Made by a program: the position numbers and the translations under genes
The notes under the pieces: model-generated
The model's database searches: none
What the model was told of the DNA's origin: nothing
Seen by the model: the letters and a program-made list of their open reading frames with translations, nothing else
Part shown: piece by piece, positions 44,543-56,556 of the stretch
How the letters are laid out: the number at the start of each line of letters is the position of its first letter
How positions within the stretch are numbered: position 1 is the first letter of the stretch
Assembly (NCBI GenBank): GCA_943846615.1
Contig: OX044354.1
Coordinates: 186,001-250,000 of the forward strand
DNA from: an uncultured Amylibacter sp.
Lineage (GTDB): Bacteria > Pseudomonadota > Alphaproteobacteria > Rhodobacterales > Rhodobacteraceae
Direction of reading: 5' to 3'
Length of the DNA stretch: 64,000 nt

Positions 44543-45079
44543 ATGGATCATTCAAATTACACCGTTGAACCAATGATTTCGGCAAAATCAATTGCGGCAC
44601 GGTGCGAGGCGTTAGCTGCAGAGATTTCGGATTATTTTCACGACACCGACAAATTAATCGTTGTCGGATTGTTACGTGGATCATTTGTTTTTATTGCTGA
44701 TCTTGCACGTGAACTCTCCCTGCCCTGTGAGGTCGATTTTTTAGAAACTTCGTCATATGGCAACAACACAGAAAGTTCGCGCGAAGTACGCATTTTAAAA
44801 GACCTACGCGGTGAAATCGAAGGTCGCGATGTCCTGGTGATCGAGGACATCGTCGATACAGGTCACACACTGCACCATGTCAAAGCATTGCTACAATCGC
44901 GCAATCCAGCACGCCTGAAAGTTTGCGCCCTGTTGGATAAACCATCGCGACGCGAAGTTGATATTTCCGCCGATTGGACTGGATTCGAAATACCTGATGA
45001 ATTCGTGGTTGGCTACGGGATCGATTACGCCCAGCGAAACCGTAATTTAGATCACATCGGCAAGGTCGTCTTTAAGTGA
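44543..45079 (+). CDS. hpt: Hypoxanthine phosphoribosyltransferase
   Basis: Purine salvage: converts hypoxanthine (and guanine) plus PRPP to IMP (GMP). PRPP-binding motif [17 protein letters not shown] at residues ~95-111, [21 protein letters not shown] near 35-55, and [10 protein letters not shown] with the flexible-loop region; [21 protein letters not shown] near the end. Length of 178 aa is normal. Its stop overlaps a small membrane-protein gene by 4 bp (GTGA). Confidence 0.95.
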   Translation: MDHSNYTVEPMISAKSIAARCEALAAEISDYFHDTDKLIVVGLLRGSFVFIADLARELSLPCEVDFLETSSYGNNTESSREVRILKDLRGEIEGRDVLVIEDIVDTGHTLHHVKALLQSRNPARLKVCALLDKPSRREVDISADWTGFEIPDEFVVGYGIDYAQRNRNLDHIGKVVFK

Positions 45080-45261
45080 ACTTTATTTGGCTCTTTCGGA
45101 TGAAACGCTGGGTTCAAAATCCACCTTCACCTAAACGGGTTAAATTTATCCTTTTAATCGTCCTTGCCTGTTTGGCACTTGTCGCCTATGAGAGCATCTT
45201 CGGCTGGCCAGATGTACTCACATTGGACGGCGATTCGCATCGGCGGGTCCCTAGGTTTTAG
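45076..45261 (+). CDS. Small single-helix membrane protein coupled to hpt
   Basis: A 61-aa frame begins with GTG overlapping the hpt TGA stop. It has a basic N-terminus (RMKRWVQ, SPKRVKF), one membrane helix ([21 protein letters not shown], residues ~23-43) and a short tail ending RRVPRF. ATG 45100 (MKRW) is an alternative start. The charge pattern suggests an N-in anchor. Small proteins of this shape occur in Rhodobacterales, but I know no function. Confidence 0.6.
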   Translation: MNFIWLFRMKRWVQNPPSPKRVKFILLIVLACLALVAYESIFGWPDVLTLDGDSHRRVPRF

Positions 45262-45327
45262 CCACTCACAATCTGTTTTTAGCGCCCACGGGCAAACAGA
45301 CATAAACCTAAGAGAGCGTATCCCCCC

Positions 45328-46908
45328 ATGCTTACCGGTACAGTAATTTGGTATAACCCAGTCAAAGGCCTCGGCTTTATTAACCCAGACCAAGGCGGCG
45401 ATGACGTGTTTGTACACATGTCCGCCCTAAAGGCGTCTGGCATGAAGGTCGTCAAAGAAGGCGACAAGCTGACATATGAGCTATTGCTTGACGAAAAAAC
45501 AGGCAAGAAAGCCGCGGCAAACATCACTGTTTTGAAGAAAGATCAAGCGGCATTGCTGACTTCGGCAACTCCGAAGGACAAAACCCTGAAAGAGAAAAAG
45601 AAGGAACGTGCAGAGCAACCAAAATCAGACGCCAGCGCGTTTGGTGATTTGGGTCTGGACGCAGAAATTGTTAAAGCTTTAGGTTTCTTAGGTTATTCAA
45701 CCCCGACACCAATTCAAGAACAGGCGATTCCATCCGTGATTAAAGGTCAAGATTTGGTCGGCCTTGCGCAAACGGGTACTGGTAAAACGGCGGCCTTCGC
45801 CCTTCCCCTGATCCAACAATTGTTAATGAACCCACAAGCGTTGAAGGGCCGTTCAGCACGCGCGGTAATCTTGTCTCCGACACGCGAACTGGCATTGCAA
45901 ATCCATTCTGCATTCGTCAGCTTTGGTAAACGCCTACCACTGAATTTCACCCACGCCATCGGCGGCGCGCCGATTCGCAAACAAATGCGCGACCTAGCCA
46001 AAGGCGTTGATATTCTGGTGGCAACGCCTGGACGTTTAGAAGATTTGGTCGATCAAAAAGGCCTGCGTTTAGACGAAACCAAATTCTTGGTTTTGGACGA
46101 GGCAGATCAGATGTTGGATATTGGTTTCCTACCTGCCGTCAAACGCATTATTTCAAAGGTCAGCAAAGACCGTCAAACATTGTTATTTTCTGCGACAATG
46201 TCCAAGGAAATTAAGAAGCTGACGGAAACATACCTGACCAACCCGGCACAGGTTTCGGTTACACCGGAAAATTCCACAGTGGAAAAAATCGACCAAACAT
46301 TGATGCATTTGTCAAAACAAAATAAGGGCTTGGCCTTGCAACGTATCGTTGCCGCAAACCCGAAAAAACGCGTTATCGTTTTTGCCCGTACCAAACACGG
46401 TTCGGACAAAATGGTAAAATGGCTACGCACCCAAGACATCAATGCGGATGCGATACACGGCAATAAATCACAGGGCCAACGCCAACGCGCATTGGATGAT
46501 TTCCGAAAAGGCAAAACATATGTGTTGATCGCCACGGACATTGCGGCGCGTGGCATTGATATTCCGGGAATTGAAATCGTGGTCAACTATGACCTGCCAA
46601 ACGTCCCTGAATCTTATGTACACCGCATTGGACGTACTGCTCGTGCAGGCGCTGAGGGACGCGCAATCGCGTTCTGTGCACCGGATGAGCACAAACAATT
46701 ATGGGACATAGAAAAAGTAATCAAAATGGACATCCCCGTTGTGGAAATGGAAGGTTTGACGCAAAACCTGATCCCGACATTCGAAAAGCCGGCACCGCGC
46801 CGTCGTGGCGGTGGCCAAAACGCAAAACGTGGATCTGGTCCACGCGATGGGAAACCTCGTGGTGGCGGTGGCAAAAGACCGTTCAAACAAAACCGTAACA
46901 AACGCTAA
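45328..46908 (+). CDS. DEAD-box RNA helicase with N-terminal cold-shock domain
   Basis: ATP-dependent RNA helicase, probably for ribosome assembly or RNA unwinding in the cold. Residues 1-~68 are a cold-shock OB domain (GTVIWYNPVKGLGFINPDQGGDDVFVHMSAL, with RNP-like GLGFI and DVFVH motifs). A Lys-rich linker (~70-100) leads to the DEAD core: Q motif GYSTPTPIQEQAIP, Walker A AQTGTGKTAAFALP, PTRELALQ, LDEADQMLDIGF, SAT, and HRIGRTARAG. The C-terminus is Arg/Gly/Lys-rich (RRRGGGQNAKRGSG). The Walker B motif is DEAD as expected. Total 526 aa. Cold-shock fusions of this kind are uncommon. Confidence 0.93.
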   Translation: MLTGTVIWYNPVKGLGFINPDQGGDDVFVHMSALKASGMKVVKEGDKLTYELLLDEKTGKKAAANITVLKKDQAALLTSATPKDKTLKEKKKERAEQPKSDASAFGDLGLDAEIVKALGFLGYSTPTPIQEQAIPSVIKGQDLVGLAQTGTGKTAAFALPLIQQLLMNPQALKGRSARAVILSPTRELALQIHSAFVSFGKRLPLNFTHAIGGAPIRKQMRDLAKGVDILVATPGRLEDLVDQKGLRLDETKFLVLDEADQMLDIGFLPAVKRIISKVSKDRQTLLFSATMSKEIKKLTETYLTNPAQVSVTPENSTVEKIDQTLMHLSKQNKGLALQRIVAANPKKRVIVFARTKHGSDKMVKWLRTQDINADAIHGNKSQGQRQRALDDFRKGKTYVLIATDIAARGIDIPGIEIVVNYDLPNVPESYVHRIGRTARAGAEGRAIAFCAPDEHKQLWDIEKVIKMDIPVVEMEGLTQNLIPTFEKPAPRRRGGGQNAKRGSGPRDGKPRGGGGKRPFKQNRNKR

Positions 46909-46915
46909 AATTCAC

Positions 46916-46951
46916 GCCCCATAACCGTTCAAATTTGGACTGTTATGGGGC
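46916..46951 (+). terminator. Hairpin after the DEAD-box gene
   Basis: GCCCCATAAC and GTTATGGGGC form a perfect 10-bp stem that can extend inward (GTTCAAA/TTTGGAC). Only a weak T-rich tract follows. It starts 8 bp after the stop codon and is probably a terminator. Confidence 0.65.
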
Positions 46952-47058
46952 CGTATTTCGTTTCTATTGCCAATTTTTCCGAGAATTAACCGTTTCTAAT
47001 ACCTTATGGCCTATTCCCCTATAACGCGTCGTTAATTCGTTCGGGAAAGGCTGGGCTC

Positions 47059-48024
47059 ATGCGGTTGTTTTATATTTCATGTTTGTTGTTTTTTGTTTCA
47101 TCACTCGTGTCCGCACAATCCAGTTTAATTGCGGCAAATGACGGTCCATCCATCCCATATTCTGGCGCACTAGATCTTGAATACCTAAATGATAACAACG
47201 GCCAAGGTCGTATCGGTCACTTGGACGCTAACATAGGTTATAGTTTACCAACATCGGGCGACATCAGTGTTGGTGTGGATGTGGATGTGTTCGCCTATGC
47301 TATAAAAGAGGATCACTACACAGATTCAAAGCTGATTCTAAATCCGAGCATTCAAGTGAATTCACGTTGGGGCAAAACATTCGTTGGGAAACCACGTGAC
47401 GCGCGCCGATCCCTGTTTGATGTCATGGGTACAAAACCCAGCACGCATATGGAGATCACCTACAAATTCGGATTAATGCCACGCTCATTCGTCGAGGTAG
47501 CGCCATTTTTTGACCAAAGGACGCTAGGTATTCGCCATGATTTCAGAAAGGACAGATTTCAAGCGAGCCTGTCTTATCATAGCGTTGAAACCGATACTGG
47601 AAACAACTTGAACGTTGGTTATGTGGCAGGGAAATATCGATTAAACGATCACTTCTCGCTAATAACATCTGCTGAGGTAAGCAATGGTACATCATTTGAT
47701 GCCCATGGAAGCGAATTTCGGAATAATCTGGAAATTGGAACAATTGCAACGATGGGGAACTTAGAAGGGCGTATTTTATATTCATCTGGGCTTCACAGTG
47801 CGCGTATCGACAATTGGCATGCCTCTGCGCGTTATACGTTTAGTGATCATCTTTCTGGAGTTTTAAATTATTCGACGCTCGACATTGTTGATTACAACAT
47901 CGCATCCGTCGGCCTAGAATATGACATTCGCGAAGACGTTTCTCTCTCGGCCTCCGCCACCGATGTCGCATCCTTGCTAGATCGCAATCGAACCTTTGCT
48001 TTTGGTGTTGGATTGAATTTCTAA
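47059..48024 (+). CDS. Outer-membrane beta-barrel protein
   Basis: A 321-aa protein with a signal peptide (LFYISCLLFFVSSLVSAQ, cut near residue 20). The mature part consists of alternating strands (LDANIGYSLP, VGVDVDVFAYAI, YKFGLMPRSFVEVAPFF, ASLSYHSVET, ASARYTFSDHLSGVLNYSTL) and ends TFAFGVGLNF, with the terminal Phe for BAM recognition. It is probably a porin-like barrel. I do not recognise a specific family. The DNA is slightly AT-rich relative to neighbours. Confidence 0.72.
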   Translation: MRLFYISCLLFFVSSLVSAQSSLIAANDGPSIPYSGALDLEYLNDNNGQGRIGHLDANIGYSLPTSGDISVGVDVDVFAYAIKEDHYTDSKLILNPSIQVNSRWGKTFVGKPRDARRSLFDVMGTKPSTHMEITYKFGLMPRSFVEVAPFFDQRTLGIRHDFRKDRFQASLSYHSVETDTGNNLNVGYVAGKYRLNDHFSLITSAEVSNGTSFDAHGSEFRNNLEIGTIATMGNLEGRILYSSGLHSARIDNWHASARYTFSDHLSGVLNYSTLDIVDYNIASVGLEYDIREDVSLSASATDVASLLDRNRTFAFGVGLNF

Positions 48025-48093
48025 CTTTATATCTCTTCTATACGGCTCAGTTGTCCACTATGTTCTTTGTTAAAGACATCATAGGTTGCAAAA

Positions 48094-49260
48094 TTGACGA
48101 TCAAGATCACGAATAAACAGGCTCGGCAATTTTGGTTGAAGACCACGGGGCTATCTACCGCTCCAACGGGTGAAATTGACCTGCCATCATTGGTTAAATC
48201 CCTTGGGTTTGTGCAGTTGGATACAATCCAAGTGGTTTCGCGCGCGCATCATCATATTTTGTGGACACGAAATAATAAATACCGTGAACATATGTTTGAT
48301 GATCTCTATACAAACAGACACATTTTCGAACATTTCACCCATGACGCGTCCGTTATCCCAATGGAATTTCTACCAATGTGGAAGCGCCAATTTTCGCGCA
48401 AAATTGAACAAATTGAACGCTCTAACTGGTTTAACGGCAGACTGGATGCGACGGGAATTGCCGAAATATTGGATCAAATCCGCCAAAACGGCGCACAATC
48501 AACAAAGTCATTTCAAAGTGAGCAATCCGGCCCGCGCCAAATGTGGGATCGCCCCGCACACAAACAAACATTGGATTACCTTTGGTATGCGGGCCAATTG
48601 GCAACATGCTATCGCGAAAATTTCGTTAAATTCTATAACTTGCCTGAACGTGTTTTTCCGCAACATTTGGATAATCAAGTTCATCCAGAAAATGTTCAAA
48701 TCGATTTTCTTTGCCGCGCCGCATTACAACGCCTTGGTGTCGCAACAGCAAAGGAAATTCAGCAATTTTGGGATGCCATGAGTATAGCAGAGGTGAAAAC
48801 ATGGATGAAGAGTGCGGACTTAGAATGTGTTTCCGTTCAATCAGCTGATCTCTGTTGGACAGATGCCTTTGCCCTGCCCGACATTGAAACCCGTCTCGAT
48901 GCTCTTGGCACATCAAATACGCGCATGAGAATTATCAATCCTTTCGATCCAGCGACGCGTGATCGTATTCGGCTTAATCGCCTGTTTGGGTTTGATTATA
49001 AAATCGAAATGTTTGTACCTGCCGCAAAACGAAAATGGGGCTATTACGTTTACCCGATCCTTCAGGGCGATAAATTCATCGGCCGCATAGAAGTCAAAGC
49101 GGAACGAAAAGCGTCAAAATTGAAAGTAATGAACCTTTGGGCTGAAACAAGCGTGAAATGGTCCGACGCCAAATTTTCAAAGCTTCAAACAGAACTGGAT
49201 CGCATGGCGCGATTCATTGGTGTCAAAGATATTGAATGGGACTGTCCGAAACTGCCCTAA
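48094..49260 (+). CDS. AlkX/YcaQ-type DNA glycosylase (winged-helix HTH_42)
   Basis: Winged-helix DNA-repair glycosylase of the AlkZ/YcaQ family, which unhooks DNA crosslinks or removes alkylated bases. The motif [20 protein letters not shown] near residues 33-55 contains Q-x-D as in YcaQ/AlkX (AlkZ itself has QxQ). Further marks: [20 protein letters not shown], and [40 protein letters not shown]. Length is 388 aa. It begins with ATG or TTG near 48094 (the frame opens [13 protein letters not shown]). It ends 4 bp inside the convergent lipA end. Confidence 0.85.
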   Translation: MTIKITNKQARQFWLKTTGLSTAPTGEIDLPSLVKSLGFVQLDTIQVVSRAHHHILWTRNNKYREHMFDDLYTNRHIFEHFTHDASVIPMEFLPMWKRQFSRKIEQIERSNWFNGRLDATGIAEILDQIRQNGAQSTKSFQSEQSGPRQMWDRPAHKQTLDYLWYAGQLATCYRENFVKFYNLPERVFPQHLDNQVHPENVQIDFLCRAALQRLGVATAKEIQQFWDAMSIAEVKTWMKSADLECVSVQSADLCWTDAFALPDIETRLDALGTSNTRMRIINPFDPATRDRIRLNRLFGFDYKIEMFVPAAKRKWGYYVYPILQGDKFIGRIEVKAERKASKLKVMNLWAETSVKWSDAKFSKLQTELDRMARFIGVKDIEWDCPKLP

Positions 49261-50210
49261 CCGCCGAATTTTGCCATCCGCGCCGCACGTAGTTTGGCGA
49301 AATCATCACCCGCATGATAACTAGAGCGCGTCAAAGGTGATGCAGAAACCATATGAAAACCCTTATTATAAGCGGTTTTTTCATATGTGGCGAACTCTTC
49401 GGGTGTAACAAAACGATCAACCGCATGGTGTTTCGGTGTCGGTTGCAAATATTGCCCAATGGTCAAGAAATCGATGTCGGCGGCACGCATATCTTCCATC
49501 ACTTGAACGACTGCTTGCTTATCTTCACCCAAACCAACCATGATGCCAGATTTGGTAAACATCGTTGGATCCATTTCCTTAACCCGTTGCAACAAACGCA
49601 GCGAATGGAAATACCGTGCACCCGGACGAACCTCTGGATACAGGCCCGGAACGGTTTCCAGATTGTGATTAAACACATCGGGTTTAGCATCAACGACAAT
49701 TTTCAAAACACTGTCGTCGCAACGGATGAAATCAGGTGTCAAAATTTCGATCGTGGTCGTCGGCGATTGCTGTCGTATCGCGCGAATTGTTTGAGCGAAA
49801 TGCTCGGCACCGCCATCTTTGATGTCATCACGATCCACCGAAGTAATCACGACGTGATTAAGCCCCAGCTTTTTAACGGCAGCAGCAACACGACCGGGCT
49901 CAAACGCATCCAAATCTTCTGGTGGTTTGCCCGTAGCGATATTGCAAAACGTGCACGCACGGGTACAGACCTCGCCCATGATCATCATTGTGGCGTGCCC
50001 CTGCGACCAACATTCGCCAACGTTTGGGCAACCAGCCTCTTCGCAGACCGTTACCAGCTTGTTTTCACGCATGATATCGCGGGTTTTTTTATAGCCCTCG
50101 GAAACGGGCGCCTTGACGCGTATCCATGACGGCTTACTGGGTTGGGCATTGTCTGGTTTGTGGGCTTTTTCGGGGTGGCGTTCCGCCGGAATATTAAGAT
50201 CGCGCATCAT
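49257..50210 (-). CDS. lipA: Lipoyl synthase
   Basis: Radical-SAM enzyme that inserts two sulfurs into protein-bound octanoate. Both clusters are visible: the auxiliary motif [12 protein letters not shown] (residues ~56-67) and the radical-SAM motif [10 protein letters not shown] (CX3CX2C, ~82-91). Also [28 protein letters not shown] and [21 protein letters not shown]. The terminal [10 protein letters not shown] carries the conserved Ser that ligates the auxiliary cluster. Length is 317 aa. The start at 50210 is followed by a second ATG. Confidence 0.97.
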   Translation of the reverse strand: MMRDLNIPAERHPEKAHKPDNAQPSKPSWIRVKAPVSEGYKKTRDIMRENKLVTVCEEAGCPNVGECWSQGHATMMIMGEVCTRACTFCNIATGKPPEDLDAFEPGRVAAAVKKLGLNHVVITSVDRDDIKDGGAEHFAQTIRAIRQQSPTTTIEILTPDFIRCDDSVLKIVVDAKPDVFNHNLETVPGLYPEVRPGARYFHSLRLLQRVKEMDPTMFTKSGIMVGLGEDKQAVVQVMEDMRAADIDFLTIGQYLQPTPKHHAVDRFVTPEEFATYEKTAYNKGFHMVSASPLTRSSYHAGDDFAKLRAARMAKFGG

Positions 50211-50351
50211 TATATCCTTGTTACATGGTCCTTATAACGCCTGCAAAACACAATGTCCCGCCCCAAAAGCATCGAATTCCTTGAAACGCATAAATTCATT
50301 ACCACTTATCTTTGACACAGCTTTGATAGCTGACAAACAATGGGGAATATT

Positions 50352-51035
50352 ATGAGAAAAGAAATAGCAGAGGTCATTGGTACCTTTACGTTAGTGTTTT
50401 TTGGTTGTGGTTCGGCCGTGTTTATGGGAACGGAAATCGGGATGTTGGGCATTTCGTTCGCCTTTGGTTTGGCCGTGATGGCGATGGCTTATTCGATGGG
50501 TCATATTTCGGGTGCACATTTGAATCCTGCGGTCAGCATGGGCGTGAAAATGGCGGGCAAGATGAGTACAACGGAAATGATCCGCTACTGGGTTGCGCAA
50601 ACTGTTGGTGCGATTATTGCAGCATTGGCGATTATTGCGATCGCAACAGGTCAGGCCGATTACACCGTGGCAGATAATGGATTGGGTCAGAACGGATACG
50701 GAACGGGATATTTGGGCGAGTACAACATAATGTCCGCCGTAATTTTCGAAGTTATCGCCACCTTCCTGTTCGTTACGGTTATTTTGGGCGCGACCCAGAA
50801 AAATGCGCCCGCGGCAATGGCTGGCCTTGTTATCGGTCTAACATTGGTGGTGATCCACCTGGTCGGCATTAACATTACCGGCACCTCTGTAAACCCCGCA
50901 CGTTCAATCGGCCCAGCGTTGTTCACGGGACCAAAATCAATGATGCAACTGCCAGTATTCATCATTGCACCGCTTGTCGGTGGCGCATTGGCCGGTATCG
51001 TTTTCAAAATGGGTATCACCCGCGCTGAAGACTAG
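50352..51035 (+). CDS. aqpZ: Aquaporin Z
   Basis: Water channel. Both NPA boxes are canonical: GAHLNPAVSMG and GTSVNPARSIGPALF, the second with the selectivity-filter arginine. The N-terminus MRKEIAEVIGTFTLVFFGCGSAVFM and the VVIHLVGINITGTSVNP pattern are typical of AqpZ. From ATG 50352 (GGGGAAT ribosome site 50341-50347) it is 227 aa; the frame is open from 50340. This differs from the arsenic-linked AqpS at 15311, which lacks the arginine. Confidence 0.94.
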   Translation: MRKEIAEVIGTFTLVFFGCGSAVFMGTEIGMLGISFAFGLAVMAMAYSMGHISGAHLNPAVSMGVKMAGKMSTTEMIRYWVAQTVGAIIAALAIIAIATGQADYTVADNGLGQNGYGTGYLGEYNIMSAVIFEVIATFLFVTVILGATQKNAPAAMAGLVIGLTLVVIHLVGINITGTSVNPARSIGPALFTGPKSMMQLPVFIIAPLVGGALAGIVFKMGITRAED

Positions 51036-51060
51036 TTTTACGAATTGAAGGCTCAGCAAC

Positions 51061-51972
51061 CTAATTGGTGCTGGGCTTTTTACTGTCTACGGCACGTCTA
51101 AAAGCGTGTTCTAAAACAGAAAACCAACTACTTTCCCCACTAAGTTCGCGGCGCACCAATCCGATGGTGCGGTGTGGTTGAGATCCCGCAAACCTATGCA
51201 CACATAAATCAGGCGCTGCACGCAGTTCGCTGTCGGCGGCCAATTCGGGTAATAAGGTGAAACCAAACCCTTCGGATGCCAGCCTACATAATGTGGTCAG
51301 GGATGACGCGCGTAAATCAACACGCGCATTGGGTGCAATCTGACAGGCTGCCAACGCCTGATCCGCCAAACAATGACCATCATCCAGCAACAATAACTGT
51401 TCTGGGCGGATTTGCGATGGCACCAGCCCCAGCTTTGGCAACAATTCCAACGGTGCCTTGGCCCCCGCCAATAAGAAGTTGTCCGTCATCAATGGAATTT
51501 CCACCATACCTACGGTGTCCGACGGCAAGGCAATCACGATTGCATCCAACTGCCCTTGCGCCAATTCATCCAGTAAAACATGTGTCTGTGCCTCGCGTAT
51601 GCCCAATTCCAACCCGATGTTTTCGGATCGTAAAATGGGCAAAACCAAGGGCAACAGATATGGCGCGATTGTTGGGATCAAACCGACATTCAGCTTGGTC
51701 GGCATTTGCGCCTGAAACCGTGCGACTTGTTCAATGTCACGAACTTGATCCAAAACCTTATCCGCTCGGGCTACTACTTCGCGCCCTATAGCGGTCAATG
51801 TAACGCCGCGTGTGCCGCGCTCCACCAATGTACCGCCTAGCGATGTTTCCAGCTCATTAATCTGTTGCGATAATGCCGATTGGGTTACATGAACACTTGC
51901 CGCTGCACGTCCAAAATGGCGATATTCTGCCAAGGCAGACAGATATGATAATTGGCGCAGGGTAATATTCAT
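51061..51972 (-). CDS. oxyR: OxyR, hydrogen-peroxide sensing LysR regulator
   Basis: LysR-type activator of peroxide defence. The N-terminal wHTH (ALAEYRHFGRAAASVHVTQSALSQQINELETSLGG) is followed by a sensor domain with the redox pair C201 and C210 in DDGHCLADQALAACQ, spaced nine residues as in E. coli OxyR (C199/C208). The Thr/His environment of the peroxide site is preserved. Length is 303 aa. It is divergent from katG, its classical target, with 92 bp between. Confidence 0.95.
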   Translation of the reverse strand: MNITLRQLSYLSALAEYRHFGRAAASVHVTQSALSQQINELETSLGGTLVERGTRGVTLTAIGREVVARADKVLDQVRDIEQVARFQAQMPTKLNVGLIPTIAPYLLPLVLPILRSENIGLELGIREAQTHVLLDELAQGQLDAIVIALPSDTVGMVEIPLMTDNFLLAGAKAPLELLPKLGLVPSQIRPEQLLLLDDGHCLADQALAACQIAPNARVDLRASSLTTLCRLASEGFGFTLLPELAADSELRAAPDLCVHRFAGSQPHRTIGLVRRELSGESSWFSVLEHAFRRAVDSKKPSTN

Positions 51973-54221
<2,249 letters not shown>

Positions 54222-54248
54222 ATCAAACTCTGAAATTTTTTAAAATTT

Positions 54249-54272
54249 AGGGCCACCTTACGGGGTGGCTCT
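54249..54272 (+). terminator. Terminator of katG
   Basis: GCCACC and GGTGGC pair around a short TTACGG loop, with T-rich sequence after (CTTTACATTTT). It lies ~28 bp after katG and ~28 bp before the VIT-family gene. Confidence 0.7.
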
Positions 54273-54299
54273 TTACATTTTGACACGTTAGAATTCCTC

Positions 54300-55037
54300 A
54301 TGACACAGACATATGAAACATTGGCCGAACACAAAGGTCGCGAGCATCATATCAGCCCGATGGCTGAATTCATCAAACAGATCATCTATGGCGGCAATGA
54401 TGGAATTGTGACCACATTTGCAGTCGTTGCGGGTTTTGCTGGTGCTGGTGTTGGTGGTATTGCCGAAATTGGTGGTTTGGCGGTTTTACTGTTTGGTTTG
54501 GCCAATTTATTCGCCGATGGTGCCGCGATGGGGTTGGGTGAATTCCTGTCCGCGCGGTCCGAGCAGGATCTATATCACTCGGTGCGTGATAAAGAGATGC
54601 ACGAGATTATCAACAATCCTGAACACGAACGTGTCGAGGCGATTGAAATGTTGCAAGATCGTGGATTCACCAAGGAACAAGCTGGTCAAATGACTGATAT
54701 TATGGAGAAAAATCCAGATTATTATGCGGATTTCATGATGGCCTATGAAATTGGCATGGCCGATCCAGATGGCGAAAGCCCCGCGTTAAACGGATTGGCG
54801 ACCTTCGTTGCATTTATCATATTTGGCTCAATTCCCCTATTGCCCTACTTTTTACTAGAAGCAGTGCCATCAACGTTTAAGTTATCAATCTTTGCAACGT
54901 TTTCAGCGCTGACAATTCTGGGATTATTACGCTTTGCCGTCGTGCGTCAGAACATTTTTCGCAGTGTTGGAGAAACGGTTTTGGTCGGTGGCGTTTGTGC
55001 CGCCGTGGCCTTTGGTGTTGGCTTGATGTTCGCCTAA
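54300..55037 (+). CDS. VIT1/CCC1-family iron/manganese transporter
   Basis: Membrane transporter of the VIT1/CCC1 family (Fe2+/Mn2+ out of the cytosol or into stores). The opening [27 protein letters not shown] (residues ~23-50) and [25 protein letters not shown] (~75-100) are family signatures; the cytosolic metal-binding helix has the acidic [23 protein letters not shown]. The C-terminal half has three helices. Length is 245 aa. Being next to katG/oxyR suggests control of redox-active iron, by inference. Confidence 0.9.
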   Translation: MTQTYETLAEHKGREHHISPMAEFIKQIIYGGNDGIVTTFAVVAGFAGAGVGGIAEIGGLAVLLFGLANLFADGAAMGLGEFLSARSEQDLYHSVRDKEMHEIINNPEHERVEAIEMLQDRGFTKEQAGQMTDIMEKNPDYYADFMMAYEIGMADPDGESPALNGLATFVAFIIFGSIPLLPYFLLEAVPSTFKLSIFATFSALTILGLLRFAVVRQNIFRSVGETVLVGGVCAAVAFGVGLMFA

Positions 55038-55047
55038 TTGGCGATAC

Positions 55048-55078
55048 ACAGGTTGCGCACAATCCGTACACAACCTGT
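55048..55078. terminator. Hairpin between the VIT-family gene and lpdA
   Basis: ACAGGTTG and CAACCTGT (8-bp perfect arms, 15-base loop) lie in the 52-bp gap between convergent genes. No T-run follows on either strand, so terminator function is by position. Confidence 0.4.
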
Positions 55079-55089
55079 ACACCGATGTT

Positions 55090-56481
55090 TTAGATGTGAA
55101 TAGCCTTGCCATAGGCATCCAGAACACTTTCGTGCATCATTTCTGACAATGTTGGATGTGGGAAGACGGTTTGCATTAAATCCTCTTCGGTCGTCTCCAA
55201 CTGGCGGCCAACAACGTAACCTTGGATCAGTTCCGTCACCTCGGCGCCAACCATATGTGCGCCCAACAATTCGCCTGTTTTCGCATCGAAAACAGTTTTC
55301 ACCATGCCAGCCGCCTCGCCCAATGCGATTGCTTTGCCGTTACCAATGAATGGGAAGCGTCCGACCTTGATGTCGAACCCCTTCTCTTTCGCCGCCGCTT
55401 CTGTGTAACCAACAGATGCGATTTGCGGATGACAATATGTGCAACCCGCAATGCTCTCTGGCTTCACGGCATGTGGTTTTTCTCCCGCGATCAATTCGGC
55501 AACCATAACGCCTTCGTGCGATGCTTTGTGTGCCAACCACGGTGGTGCGGCCAGATCACCAATAGCAAAGATACCATCGACGTTTGTACGACAATATTCA
55601 TCCGTTACAACGTGACTGCGATCTTCTTTGATTTTCAACGCTTCCAATCCCAAACCTTCAACGTTGCCCACAATACCAACGGCGGAAATCACGGTGTCGA
55701 ACTCTTGGGTTTCAACTTTGCCGCCCTGTTCGATGTGGGCCACAACTTTGCCTTTGGAACGATCCAGCTTTTTGACCATGGCTTTCTCCATGATCTTCAT
55801 GCCTTGTTTGACAAATGATTTTTTTGCGAACTCCGCAATTTCAACGTCTTCGACAGGCAGGATCCTATCCATCACTTCGACCACGGTCGTATCAGCGCCC
55901 AAAGTGTTATAGAAGCTGGCAAATTCAATGCCGATTGCGCCTGAACCAATTACCAACAGCTTTTTGGGCATGCGTGGCGGGGTTAGTGCGGTTTTATAAG
56001 TCCAAACTAGATCCCCATCGGCCTCTAACCCTGGTAATTCGCGTGCGCGTGCACCCGTGGCCAGCACAATGTTCTTGCCCAACACCTCTTCTGTACCTTT
56101 GGCGGTTTTAACAGAAACCTTGCCTTTGGCGGTCATGGTTGCCTCGCCCATAATCGTGTCGATCTTGTTTTTCTTCATCAAATGCGCCACACCACCGCTC
56201 AGCTGTTTTGCAACGCCGCGTGAACGTTTTACAACCGCATCCAGATCGTAACCAATGTTGTCAGCCTTCAGACCGAATTCGGCGGCGCGGTGCATTAAAT
56301 GATACACCTCTGATGAACGCAACAATGCCTTGGTGGGGATACATCCCCAATTCAGGCAGATACCGCCCATATGTTCGCGTTCAATGATCGCGACCTTTAA
56401 TCCCAGCTGTGCGCCACGAATTGCGGCAACATATCCACCCGGGCCTGCGCCGATTACAATCATGTCATAGGTCGTTGGCAT
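55090..56481 (-). CDS. lpdA: Dihydrolipoyl dehydrogenase
   Basis: FAD enzyme that reoxidises lipoamide in the 2-oxoacid dehydrogenase and glycine cleavage complexes. FAD motif VIGAGPGGYVAAIRGAQLG, redox disulfide GGICLNWGCIPTKALL (CX4C, residues ~40-45), NAD motif LVIGSGAIGIEFASFY, and the active-site His in VFPHPTLSEMMHESVLDAYG. Length is 463 aa. No E1 or E2 genes adjoin, so this is a stand-alone copy. An inverted repeat lies just before the gene at 56494-56517. A GGTGAGG ribosome site precedes the ATG. Confidence 0.96.
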   Translation of the reverse strand: MPTTYDMIVIGAGPGGYVAAIRGAQLGLKVAIIEREHMGGICLNWGCIPTKALLRSSEVYHLMHRAAEFGLKADNIGYDLDAVVKRSRGVAKQLSGGVAHLMKKNKIDTIMGEATMTAKGKVSVKTAKGTEEVLGKNIVLATGARARELPGLEADGDLVWTYKTALTPPRMPKKLLVIGSGAIGIEFASFYNTLGADTTVVEVMDRILPVEDVEIAEFAKKSFVKQGMKIMEKAMVKKLDRSKGKVVAHIEQGGKVETQEFDTVISAVGIVGNVEGLGLEALKIKEDRSHVVTDEYCRTNVDGIFAIGDLAAPPWLAHKASHEGVMVAELIAGEKPHAVKPESIAGCTYCHPQIASVGYTEAAAKEKGFDIKVGRFPFIGNGKAIALGEAAGMVKTVFDAKTGELLGAHMVGAEVTELIQGYVVGRQLETTEEDLMQTVFPHPTLSEMMHESVLDAYGKAIHI

Positions 56482-56493
56482 TTGAACCTCACC

Positions 56494-56517
56494 ATATAGT
56501 TTAATATTGAACTATAT
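56494..56517. promoter_or_regulatory. Palindrome at the lpdA promoter
   Basis: Perfect 8-bp arms ATATAGTT and AACTATAT flank an 8-bp spacer (TAATATTG), 12 bp before the lpdA start codon. It is AT-only except for two bases per arm pair and could be an operator or a -10 element read from the reverse strand. It is too close to the ATG for a normal promoter -35/-10 unless the mRNA is nearly leaderless, so repressor binding or an mRNA hairpin is as likely. Confidence 0.4.
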
Positions 56518-56556
56518 AATTATGCCTGATTGACAGTACCTTTACAAGCAGGTGTA

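Noticed and set aside
49353..50129. 258-codon forward frame over lipA
   Set aside because: Antisense to lipA with no recognisable domain or start signal.
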